Positions 1-5,818 of a DNA stretch of 5,818 bases are shown here, piece after piece; the first letter of the stretch is position 1; each line of letters begins with the position of its first letter. Source of the DNA: an uncultured Treponema sp. (GTDB lineage: Bacteria; Spirochaetota; Spirochaetia; Treponematales; Treponemataceae); the NCBI GenBank assembly GCA_945833725.1, contig CAMAFU010000129.1, forward strand, positions 1 to 5,818, given 5' to 3'. The position numbers were made by a program, and so were the translations under genes. The notes beneath the pieces are model-generated. The model did not search any database. It worked only from the letters and a program-made list of their open reading frames with translations, and was not told the origin of the DNA.

Positions 1-1
1 A

Positions 2-328
2 AATTCAACTTTAAGGCAACTGTATAAAAATGCACTGGCTTTAGTTCAGCCGTCCCTGTACGAAGGATTCGGAATGCCGCCTCTTGAATCACTGTACCTT
101 GGAACTCCAGCCATTATATCAGATATTCCTGTTTTTAAAGAAATTTACGACGGGTTTCCAGTTACATTTTTTAAGGCCGGCGATAAAGATGAACTTTCCG
201 AAAAACTTTTGCAGGCAGAAAAAAACATCTGCAAAATAGACACAGACAAACTTCCTCAAAAATATTCGTATAAAAAATCAGCAGAAGTTATACTGGAAAA
301 AATTGAAGCCTGCTCAAAAATAAGGTAA
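2..328 (+). CDS. GT4-family glycosyltransferase, C-terminal part (5' end outside window)
   Basis: This is the last 108 codons of a gene whose frame is open to the left edge; the stop is TAA at 326-328. The ATG at 74 is internal, because conserved family sequence lies upstream of it. Seen: a helix ending in LYKNALALVQPS, then YEGFGMPPLES, which carries the EX7E pair of GT-B retaining glycosyltransferases (E21 and E29 counted from the first complete codon). It is followed by GTPAIISDIPVFKEI, the usual nucleotide-sugar-binding strand and loop, and a C-terminal helical tail rich in Lys and Glu. Known of the family: GT4 enzymes move a sugar from an NDP-sugar to a lipid-linked or other acceptor on the cytoplasmic side of the inner membrane. 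The sugar and acceptor cannot be read from this fragment. The nearby WbaP-type transferase fits a role in lipid-linked glycan assembly, but alr lies between them on the other strand. Confidence 0.9.
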   Translation, partial: NSTLRQLYKNALALVQPSLYEGFGMPPLESLYLGTPAIISDIPVFKEIYDGFPVTFFKAGDKDELSEKLLQAEKNICKIDTDKLPQKYSYKKSAEVILEKIEACSKIR

Positions 329-341
329 AAGGATTTGCAAT

Positions 342-1499
342 CTATATAAAAATTTTCGGAACACGCATTTTCGACACACCGCATGTTATCTCGTAGGAAA
401 TTGTATCTGTTTTTTCTGCTATGTCCTGAGCCGTAAGAACAGCACCAGATTCCTTCGGGCCAAAAATTACAACTTCATCCCATCTATGTATATTTTCATC
501 GAAACCTATTTCAATCATGGCTTGATCCATACATATTCTGCCACACAAATCGTATGCTCTGCCGCCTATAGAAACTTGAAATTCCCTGCCATTCTGATTA
601 AATCTGCGCAAAAAACCATCTGCATATCCTGCAGGAATTACAGCAACCCTCGTTTTTTTTGAAGATGACCATAGCCTGCCGTAAGAAACGCTTTTTCCTT
701 TATCAAAATCCCTTATGGCAACAACTTGAGAAATAAAAGCCATAACAGGTTTTAAATCAACAGTTTCACCTTTTTCAGTAAAAAAAGATTCCGATAAATC
801 TCCGGGAAAATATCCGTAAGTTATAATTCCCGGCCGGCACATATCAAGGTGCATGTCTTTTTTCGTTAAAGTAAGTGCTGAATTTGCACAGTGCCTTATT
901 CCAGGATTAATTCCTTCGTTTTTTATATTTTCAATGCTTTCAAGGAAAAGACTGAACTGTTTTTCTGTATATTCAATGTCCTCTGCCTTTAAGGAATCGG
1001 CAACTGCAAAATGGGTACAAGTTCCTTCAAGTTTAAGGCAGGAACACTCATCAATAATTTTTGCAATTTTTCCAGCCTCTTCAGGAATACAGCCAATTCT
1101 GCCCATTCCTGTATCAACAGCAAGGTGAACAGGAAAATCTTTTACATTAAGTTCAGCACATTTTCTGTCAAGAAGATGGATATATTCACTGTCAAAAACA
1201 AGGGGTGTAAGGCTGTATGAAATAAGTTCTTTCATTTCGTCAGGAATGCAAAGGCTTAAAACAAGAACAGGAACTTTTATTCCTGCCATCCTCAGTTGAA
1301 TTCCTTCGGAAACACAGGCAACTGCAAGAAAATCGGCACCACATTCAACGGCAATTTTCGAACACTCAACAGCACCGTGTCCATAAGCATCAGCTTTTAC
1401 AGCCACGCACATTTTTGCATTTTTTTCTATCTTTTGTCTGATTAACTTAAGGTTATGCCTTAAATTATCTGTATATATTTTTACGCAAGTAGCTCTCAT
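342..1499 (-). CDS. alr: Alanine racemase (EC 5.1.1.1)
   Basis: Cytoplasmic PLP enzyme that interconverts L- and D-alanine, supplying D-Ala for peptidoglycan. The protein has 385 residues, the usual size. Residues 1-240 form the TIM-barrel domain, with AVKADAYGHGA holding the PLP lysine K35 and Y39. Further barrel motifs are DTGMGRIG (129-136), THFAVAD (162-168), HCANSA (203-208) and MCRPGIITYG (220-229), whose Arg222 is the expected PLP pyridine-nitrogen contact. The C-terminal beta domain has VSYGR with the second catalytic base Tyr273, GYADGF (291-296) and GRICMDQ (320-326). All key residues are present, so it should be active. Start choice: the frame stays open to a TTG at 1601, but that adds 34 non-family residues. 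The ATG at 1499 gives MRATCVKIYTDNLRHN, where alanine racemases normally begin. No clear Shine-Dalgarno precedes it. The gene is convergent with the glycosyltransferase (13-nt gap) and divergent from wbaP. Confidence 0.96.
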   Translation of the reverse strand: MRATCVKIYTDNLRHNLKLIRQKIEKNAKMCVAVKADAYGHGAVECSKIAVECGADFLAVACVSEGIQLRMAGIKVPVLVLSLCIPDEMKELISYSLTPLVFDSEYIHLLDRKCAELNVKDFPVHLAVDTGMGRIGCIPEEAGKIAKIIDECSCLKLEGTCTHFAVADSLKAEDIEYTEKQFSLFLESIENIKNEGINPGIRHCANSALTLTKKDMHLDMCRPGIITYGYFPGDLSESFFTEKGETVDLKPVMAFISQVVAIRDFDKGKSVSYGRLWSSSKKTRVAVIPAGYADGFLRRFNQNGREFQVSIGGRAYDLCGRICMDQAMIEIGFDENIHRWDEVVIFGPKESGAVLTAQDIAEKTDTISYEITCGVSKMRVPKIFI

Positions 1500-1641
1500 A
1501 ACAGTAAATGATAGTTTTTTTATTTTTTTTAGGCAATTAAAAACCGCAGAAAAAAATATAAATGCATGAAAAAAATACTGGAAGCAAAATAAGTCAGGCA
1601 AATAGACTATTTATAAAAATTGTGTTAAAATTAAGGGTACA
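1500..1641. promoter_or_regulatory. Divergent intergenic region, alr / wbaP promoters expected
   Basis: Both flanking genes point away from this 142-nt stretch, so both promoters should lie here. It is very AT-rich with homopolymer tracts: T7 at 1515-1521, T8 at 1523-1530, A7 at 1550-1556 and A7 at 1569-1575. Leftward (alr) candidates are TTGCCT (1601-1596) with an 18-nt spacer to TATTTT (1577-1572), or a better -10, TATATT (1560-1555), without a good -35. Rightward (wbaP) candidate is TATAAA at 1612-1617 with no good -35; its start point would fall about 20 nt before the ATG. In DNA this AT-rich, -10-like hexamers occur by chance, so the individual boxes are weak. That the region contains promoters is inferred from gene orientation. 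No operator-like inverted repeat or riboswitch was seen. Confidence 0.45.
1633..1637 (+). promoter_or_regulatory. Probable ribosome binding site of wbaP
   Basis: AAGGG lies 4 nt before the ATG at 1642. It matches the anti-Shine-Dalgarno core, but the spacing is shorter than usual. It is the only purine-rich match in the leader and supports the ATG at 1642 as the start. Confidence 0.5.
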
Positions 1642-3066
1642 ATGACTGAAAACGAATTTAATGTTTTTTTTAAAAATAAATACAGAAAAACCAGTTCTTT
1701 TACCTCCGGTATTGCCTTAATGCTTAGTGACTGTCTTATGGTAATGCTGTCCATTGGAACTTCTTTTTTCATAATAAATCTTATCAACCATTCATGGATA
1801 AATTTCCGTTCCTTTGTTGAATACTGGATTTACCTTCCTCCCACACTTGTTGTATTTTATGCAGCAGGGCTTTATCCAGGCATTTCCCTGCCTCCTGCCG
1901 ATGAAGTTAAAAAATTCAGTATATGTTCCTTTTTTATATTTGTAGGCATTGCCCTTTCCATTACTGTAGAAGATGCTGATGAAAAACTTCCCCTTGTAGT
2001 AGCCCTTATTCTTGCTGTTCCTATTGCCTTAGTGCTTCTTCCTTCCGGAAGGGAAGTTGCGCGCCATGTTCTTTCAAAATCAAAATTATACGGTGTTCCT
2101 GCAATAATTTTTACAAACGGAAACAGTGCCGATTTTATTATTGACCGTCTTTTAAAACGACCAGACTTAGGTTATAAACCAGCGCTAATCATAAAAGAAG
2201 ATGCTTCACAGCCTTCATCTTACTGTGGAATTCCTGTATTTCCCCCTACAAACGAAATAAAAAAAATAGTTAGCGACACAAGAATAAAAGTTGCCATTAT
2301 CTGCAACTGGCGTTCAGATCCGGCAGAAATTACAAATGCATTCCGCTATTCAATTTCAATTCCAAAACCTCAGGACATAAATTCCATTTCAACAAACATA
2401 AGGGATTTTGGCGGTATTTTAGTTTACTCTTCAACAAACAACCTTACAAAAAAATTCTCACTTTTTATCAAAAGATCTGTTGATTTACTTATTCTTCTTG
2501 TTTCAAGTCCCTTCGTTCTGCCGCTTGTCCTTGTTGTAAGTTTATTAATAAAACTTTCGGGGCCGGGCCCTGTATTTTACGGTCATAAAAGAATCGGAAA
2601 AAACGGCAAAGAATTTAAATGCTGGAAATTCCGCTCCATGGTAGTAGATGCCGATAAACAGTTAGAAAAAATTCTTGCAGAAAACCCGGAAATGCGGGCA
2701 GAATGGGAAAAAGACAGAAAATTTACAAACGATCCCCGTGTAACAAAAATCGGAAAATTTTTGCGTAAAACAAGCATAGATGAAATACCTCAGTTTTTTA
2801 ATATTTTAACTGGAGAAATGAGTTTTATAGGACCACGGCCAGTTACCCGACCGGAACTTGCAAAATACGGCAGCAAAGCAGATTTTATACTCAGCGTACA
2901 GCCAGGGTTAAGCGGCATGTGGCAAATTTCTGGAAGATCCGATACAGGATACGAAGAAAGAATAACTCTTGATTCATATTACATCCAGAATTGGTCTATC
3001 TGGCTTGACATTTGGATTATCATAAAAACCATTTATGTTGTTTTAAATGGTAAAGGTGCCTACTAA
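1642..3066 (+). CDS. wbaP: Undecaprenyl-phosphate sugar phosphotransferase, WbaP type
   Basis: Integral inner-membrane enzyme that moves a sugar-1-phosphate from an NDP-sugar to undecaprenyl phosphate, the first step of a lipid-linked glycan. At 474 residues it matches long-form WbaP proteins. Seen in order: four hydrophobic segments (about 24-48, 61-80, 92-109, 117-133); a soluble middle region (about 150-250) with alternating beta and alpha pattern; then the catalytic domain from KRSVDLLILL (277 on), whose hydrophobic stretch to about 305 is the expected re-entrant membrane helix. Catalytic-domain motifs are GHKRIGKNG (314-322), KFRSM (329-333), the Asp-Glu pair in TSIDEIPQF (D380, E381), FIGPRPV (395-401), QPGLSGMWQISGRS (420-433), and the WbaP-like end GKGAY. 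Nothing essential is missing. Galactose is the classic WbaP substrate, but the sugar cannot be deduced from sequence. The stop directly abuts the ATG of the barrel gene, so the two are one transcription unit. Confidence 0.93.
   Translation: MTENEFNVFFKNKYRKTSSFTSGIALMLSDCLMVMLSIGTSFFIINLINHSWINFRSFVEYWIYLPPTLVVFYAAGLYPGISLPPADEVKKFSICSFFIFVGIALSITVEDADEKLPLVVALILAVPIALVLLPSGREVARHVLSKSKLYGVPAIIFTNGNSADFIIDRLLKRPDLGYKPALIIKEDASQPSSYCGIPVFPPTNEIKKIVSDTRIKVAIICNWRSDPAEITNAFRYSISIPKPQDINSISTNIRDFGGILVYSSTNNLTKKFSLFIKRSVDLLILLVSSPFVLPLVLVVSLLIKLSGPGPVFYGHKRIGKNGKEFKCWKFRSMVVDADKQLEKILAENPEMRAEWEKDRKFTNDPRVTKIGKFLRKTSIDEIPQFFNILTGEMSFIGPRPVTRPELAKYGSKADFILSVQPGLSGMWQISGRSDTGYEERITLDSYYIQNWSIWLDIWIIIKTIYVVLNGKGAY
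3052..3058 (+). promoter_or_regulatory. Ribosome binding site of the barrel gene, inside wbaP
   Basis: AAAGGTG sits 8 nt before the ATG at 3067 and lies wholly within the last wbaP codons (those for Gly-Lys-Gly). It is one of the best Shine-Dalgarno matches in the window. It supports the ATG at 3067 as the start and suggests that translation of the barrel gene is coupled to that of wbaP. Confidence 0.65.
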
Positions 3067-4620
3067 ATGAAAAAACTGCTTCTGCTTTTTATTTCTCTTT
3101 TTACCGTAAATTTTTCCTATTCAGAACGGTATAGAATTGATTATGTAAACTACGATATTATTGGAATTACAAAAAAATATGCCTTGGAAAAAGCTGTAGA
3201 AATTGACAAAACAAGAGTTTTTGAATCCTTTGAAGATTTTCATAAATATATCAAGGACATTCAGCTTTTGTTCAACAACGAAAGGAATTTATCAACAACC
3301 ATTGTAAATGTTTCTTACGGCGAAAAAGATCCGGAAGAAATAACCAGCATAACATTAAATATTTCCACTGTAGATTCAAAACATTTTCTGGCTCTTCCTT
3401 ACCCAAAATACAATTCAAATGATGGTTTTATATTAAAGCTAAAGGCAAAAGATACTAACTTCTTAGGTACAATGGAAACTTTAAACACAGACATAAATTT
3501 TTCCATTGAACCTCAAACAGATAACCCGGATGTATACGACACAAAATTCGGAATAAATTTTGACTACGATTACCCTTTCAAATTATGGAAAATGGATTCA
3601 AGCTGGAACAATTCCTTCAGCATAGACTACACAATTGGAAGAAGCAGCCCCGAATTTTCTTTTGATACAGGTTTTACATTTTCACTTCCTTTCAAAAAAT
3701 ATGCTTTGGAAATAACTTTAAATCAGGGAATACACAAAGACTTTGACTATGAAAAATACGGTGATGAACTGTATTTTACAGAAAGTGCCCGTCTCAGCCT
3801 TCCTTACAAAATTGGACGCTTTTTTGACAGTTGTGATGTTACATGGACTCCTTATGTTGCTTTTTCAAAAAACATCGACCGGGATGGAATAAGTTTAGAC
3901 AACAGAGATCTTATAGGACCTGCATTAAATGCCGGTCATTCCCTTTCCACCGGGCGATACAACTGGCATAATAACTTCAGAAAAGGCATTACCTTTGATT
4001 TTGACCAGAATATCGGATTCAACTATGGAAAGAAAAAATACACATCTCAGATTTCTGCAACAATGAAAACATTTTTCTCCTCAACCATCGTTGGTTTTGC
4101 TTCACGGTTTAAGGCATTTTACTATATGAATACCGACGACAAAATAGGAAGCTATATTCGCGGCATAAGAGATGAGCAGAATTACATAAACTCCGATACA
4201 AAATCCCTTACAACGCAAGCTGCAATTCTATTGAACTTAGACATTCCCATTCACATTATTACTACAGACTGGCTCGGCTATTCAAATGCACTTTTTGGAG
4301 AAGACAGCTGGATTTCCAATCATATCAAATGGATGAGAATATTTGACTTTGAATTGCAGTTAAATCCGTTCATTGATATGGCATTATGCAACAATCAAGT
4401 AACGGGAAAAACTTTTGCAATAAAAGACGGATGGTACGGTGCAGGTTTGGAAGTTCTTGTTTATCCCGCAAGATGGCGGAGTCTTGTTGTTCGTGGAAGC
4501 GTTGGTGTAGACTTAGGAAAAACCGTAATAAACAAAGTACTTCCCCAGTTGTACGATGACAGTTGGAGAGGCAGTGCATCTTCCTACGAAATTTCAATAG
4601 GCATAGGACTCCATTACTAA
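3067..4620 (+). CDS. Single-POTRA Omp85/BamA-like outer-membrane barrel protein
   Basis: A 517-residue exported protein. Residues 1-19 are a signal peptide (MKK, a Leu/Phe-rich core, then SYS before Glu20). Residues about 21-105 read like one POTRA domain: strand YRIDYVNYDIIG, helix, a FESFEDFHKYI helix, then LLFNNERNLSTTIVNVSYG and the strand ITSITLNISTVDS. From about 107 the sequence alternates polar and hydrophobic/aromatic residues as beta-barrels do, starting with PYPKYNSNDGF and the N-F-L-G-T signature (131-135) common at the first Omp85 strands. Two Omp85 hallmarks are visible: IRGI at 364-367, matching the loop-6 (V/I)RG(F/Y) motif, followed by an NLDIPI strand; and PFIDMA (434-439), matching the FxDxG strand motif. 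The chain ends in EISIGIGLHY, a barrel-type C-terminal strand with a final aromatic. BamA and TamA are longer, with five and three POTRAs. Family placement is from motifs; substrate is unknown. Context suggests a link to the WbaP glycan. A generic outer-membrane porin is the alternative. Confidence 0.8.
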   Translation: MKKLLLLFISLFTVNFSYSERYRIDYVNYDIIGITKKYALEKAVEIDKTRVFESFEDFHKYIKDIQLLFNNERNLSTTIVNVSYGEKDPEEITSITLNISTVDSKHFLALPYPKYNSNDGFILKLKAKDTNFLGTMETLNTDINFSIEPQTDNPDVYDTKFGINFDYDYPFKLWKMDSSWNNSFSIDYTIGRSSPEFSFDTGFTFSLPFKKYALEITLNQGIHKDFDYEKYGDELYFTESARLSLPYKIGRFFDSCDVTWTPYVAFSKNIDRDGISLDNRDLIGPALNAGHSLSTGRYNWHNNFRKGITFDFDQNIGFNYGKKKYTSQISATMKTFFSSTIVGFASRFKAFYYMNTDDKIGSYIRGIRDEQNYINSDTKSLTTQAAILLNLDIPIHIITTDWLGYSNALFGEDSWISNHIKWMRIFDFELQLNPFIDMALCNNQVTGKTFAIKDGWYGAGLEVLVYPARWRSLVVRGSVGVDLGKTVINKVLPQLYDDSWRGSASSYEISIGIGLHY

Positions 4621-4657
4621 TTCACTCATAAACTTTTGTATATGTTTACAATTTCTT

Positions 4658-5749
4658 TCACTTTTTGTTTTGAGAAGTTAGTGCCATGCGGGATAAAGTT
4701 TTAAAATGCTCGTCTGGCAGGGAATTGGACAGAACAAGAAGAAATTGCGTCGAAAAACTTCTGCATCCCATTTGCTTTGATTTCAGTGCAAGAAGATAAA
4801 ACAACTCCCAAACATGGTTTTCCTGAGCCCAAATACAAATGTCGTCGTATTTTGCACATTCAATAAAAAATTTAGTTAAATTTGAATAAGAAAAAAGAGA
4901 ATCTCTTTCTTCCATAATTCCCAGAAAATGCGTAAAAGCTTCTACGGTAGCAAGAGCAACACACTGAACAGACAGTTCCTCCATTCCTGCATCTTCATAA
5001 ATATGGCTTAACTCATATAAGGCCTTTATGGAAAATTTTGATTCCGCCCTGTATATTAAGTACAGTCTGTCCACATTTTTTGACTTATTCTGTTTTATAG
5101 TTCTTGTAATGGACTGAAGAAAATTTTTATCTTTAAAATTTTTATCATCATCCAGAATTAAAAGAAGCATTTTTTCAAGTTTTTCTTTATCACCCTGAAC
5201 TTTTGCAAGATAGGCCATATCGTAAAGAATCTGATATTGGGTTTCATAAACATCAAGATATTTTCTGTCTTTGTAGGCCTTTTCAAAAAAATATCCGGCA
5301 GTTTCCAGTTCACCTTCAACCTGATAAATCTGCCCTATAAGATAATTCGCCTCTGGATATGTTTCTTTTGCTTTTAGCCAGGCAAGCATTCCGTAAATAT
5401 CGTTATTGAAATACTCTTCTCCATATAAATCAAGATATTTATTTATAATTGAAACGGCCTTTTTTTGCTCCCGTTCAGTAAGGATTTCAATTACTTTATC
5501 GAATTCTTTTCCATATCGCCTTACCTGAGCCGGTGTAATGGAAATTTCCAGAGTATTAAATTCATCCTGAATTTCACTTTTTCTTGCTTTTAAAGCATCG
5601 TTGGAAAGCCTTAGAGCTTCTCCGTATTTTAACTCTTCAAAGCAAACTTCAGCTTCTTCAAGAATTTTCCATGAAGGAAGTTCCTGTGCTGATAAAACAG
5701 AAACAGCAAAACAAACAAAAAACGAAGATAAAAATAACCTGAATTTCAT
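4658..5749 (-). CDS. Secreted TPR-like helical-repeat protein, function unknown
   Basis: A 363-residue protein. Residues 1-21 form a signal peptide with a basic start (MKFR), a hydrophobic core and a probable cleavage site LSA|QE, so it is likely periplasmic or surface-associated. Cys13 lies inside the hydrophobic core with more hydrophobic residues after it, so a lipoprotein is less likely. The mature part is almost all helical, with helix pairs of TPR character: about 27-55 (AEVCFEELKYGEALRLSNDAL), 132-162 (ANYLIGQIYQVEGELETAGYFF), 170-200 (YDMAYLAKVQGDKEKLEKML) and 241-270 (ALYELSHIYEDAGMEELSVQ). The A/G/Y/F spacing is TPR-like but degenerate. TPR proteins mostly act as scaffolds; no catalytic motif is seen, and I do not recognise a named family. 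The ATG overlaps the stop of the upstream gene (ATGA), which fixes the start and implies co-transcription. It is convergent with the barrel gene, 37 nt away, so gene order gives no strong link to glycan synthesis. Confidence 0.85.
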   Translation of the reverse strand: MKFRLFLSSFFVCFAVSVLSAQELPSWKILEEAEVCFEELKYGEALRLSNDALKARKSEIQDEFNTLEISITPAQVRRYGKEFDKVIEILTEREQKKAVSIINKYLDLYGEEYFNNDIYGMLAWLKAKETYPEANYLIGQIYQVEGELETAGYFFEKAYKDRKYLDVYETQYQILYDMAYLAKVQGDKEKLEKMLLLILDDDKNFKDKNFLQSITRTIKQNKSKNVDRLYLIYRAESKFSIKALYELSHIYEDAGMEELSVQCVALATVEAFTHFLGIMEERDSLFSYSNLTKFFIECAKYDDICIWAQENHVWELFYLLALKSKQMGCRSFSTQFLLVLSNSLPDEHFKTLSRMALTSQNKK

Positions 5750-5818
5750 AATGCAAAAAGTTCCTCTTCAAAAGCTTTGTCTGCATCTTTTTCATCTACA
5801 GTTTTTACTATTACGCCT
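5746..5818 (-). CDS. 3' end of an upstream gene, product unknown (start outside window)
   Basis: On the minus strand, an open frame enters from the right edge and gives 23 codons, GVIVKTVDEKDADKAFEEEL then FAL, before a TGA at 5748-5746. The stop shares four bases with the ATG of the TPR gene (ATGA), a common arrangement in tightly coupled operons. The composition is plausible for real protein: a short beta-like VIVKTV stretch, then an acidic helical tail. Too little is present to name a family. Evidence that it is coding rests on the open frame and the overlap geometry. Confidence 0.7.
   Translation of the reverse strand, partial: GVIVKTVDEKDADKAFEEELFAL
5762..5766 (-). promoter_or_regulatory. 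Possible ribosome binding site of the TPR gene
   Basis: GAGGA on the minus strand lies inside the last codons of the upstream gene, 12 nt before the ATG at 5749. The spacing is on the long side, so reinitiation through the ATGA overlap may matter as much as this site. Confidence 0.4.

Noticed and set aside
74..76. ATG at 74 as the start of a small 84-residue protein
   Set aside because: The frame is open to the left edge, and the residues before it (ALVQPSLYEGFG) are conserved GT4 sequence, so this Met is internal.
853..1128. Plus-strand open frame of 91 codons opposite alr, with another at 1011-1220
   Set aside because: Both lie antisense to a fully conserved alanine racemase and show no ribosome binding site or recognisable domain; they are frame shadows.
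1623..1631. Extended -10-like TGTTAAAAT just before wbaP
   Set aside because: A start point about 7 nt downstream would fall next to the ATG and leave the AAGGG ribosome binding site outside the mRNA, so this is probably chance in AT-rich DNA.
2583..2777. Minus-strand open frame inside the wbaP catalytic domain
   Set aside because: It lies antisense to conserved WbaP motifs, has no family features, and is explained by the codon pattern of wbaP.
4370..4597. Minus-strand open frame opposite the 3' part of the barrel gene
   Set aside because: It overlaps the Omp85-like C-terminal strands, has no sensible upstream signals and has a composition unlike its neighbours; it is a shadow.
4636..4651. 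Inverted repeat TTGTA / TACAA with a 6-nt loop between the convergent barrel and TPR genes, followed by T-rich sequence
   Set aside because: The stem is only 5 bp and nearly all A-T, and the T-rich stretch is interrupted. It could help termination, but it is too weak to call a terminator.
5711..5713. Cys13 of the TPR protein as a relaxed spirochaetal lipobox
   Set aside because: The cysteine sits mid-core with eight more mostly hydrophobic residues and a good LSA|QE cleavage site after it; ordinary signal peptidase I cleavage fits better.

Overview
The window is AT-rich chromosomal DNA from a diderm (two-membrane) bacterium. Peptidoglycan synthesis (alanine racemase), an undecaprenyl-phosphate sugar transferase, an Omp85-type outer-membrane barrel and a secreted helical-repeat protein all occur together. 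The mix of weak or absent Shine-Dalgarno sites, low GC, tightly packed genes and this envelope gene set suggests a spirochaete, most likely Treponema-like. That assignment is an impression, not a proof. No rRNA, tRNA, mobile element, CRISPR array or long repeat was seen.

Layout. (1) Positions 2-328 (+) are the 3' end of a GT-B/GT4 glycosyltransferase that runs off the left edge. (2) Positions 342-1499 (-) are alr, alanine racemase, convergent with the glycosyltransferase and 13 nt from it. (3) Positions 1500-1641 are a 142-nt divergent intergenic region full of A and T tracts; it should hold the promoters of alr and of the rightward operon. (4) Positions 1642-3066 (+) are a full-length WbaP-type phosphoglycosyl transferase. 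(5) Positions 3067-4620 (+) begin on the very next base after the wbaP stop. They encode a secreted outer-membrane protein that reads as one POTRA domain plus an Omp85/BamA-type barrel. (6) Positions 4658-5749 (-) encode a secreted TPR-like helical-repeat protein, convergent with the barrel gene. (7) Positions 5746-5818 (-) are the last 23 codons of another gene, whose TGA overlaps the TPR gene's ATG (ATGA), so these two form a leftward operon.

How they may work together. WbaP starts a glycan on undecaprenyl phosphate at the inner membrane, and GT4 enzymes such as the left-edge one extend such glycans. The barrel gene is translationally tied to wbaP, which makes it a candidate for getting the glycan, or a protein partner, to or across the outer membrane. 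This pairing of an initiating sugar transferase with a very short, single-POTRA Omp85 protein is the most unusual thing here. The functional link is inferred from gene order only. alr lies antiparallel between the two glycan genes and serves peptidoglycan synthesis. The TPR gene belongs to a separate leftward unit of unknown function.
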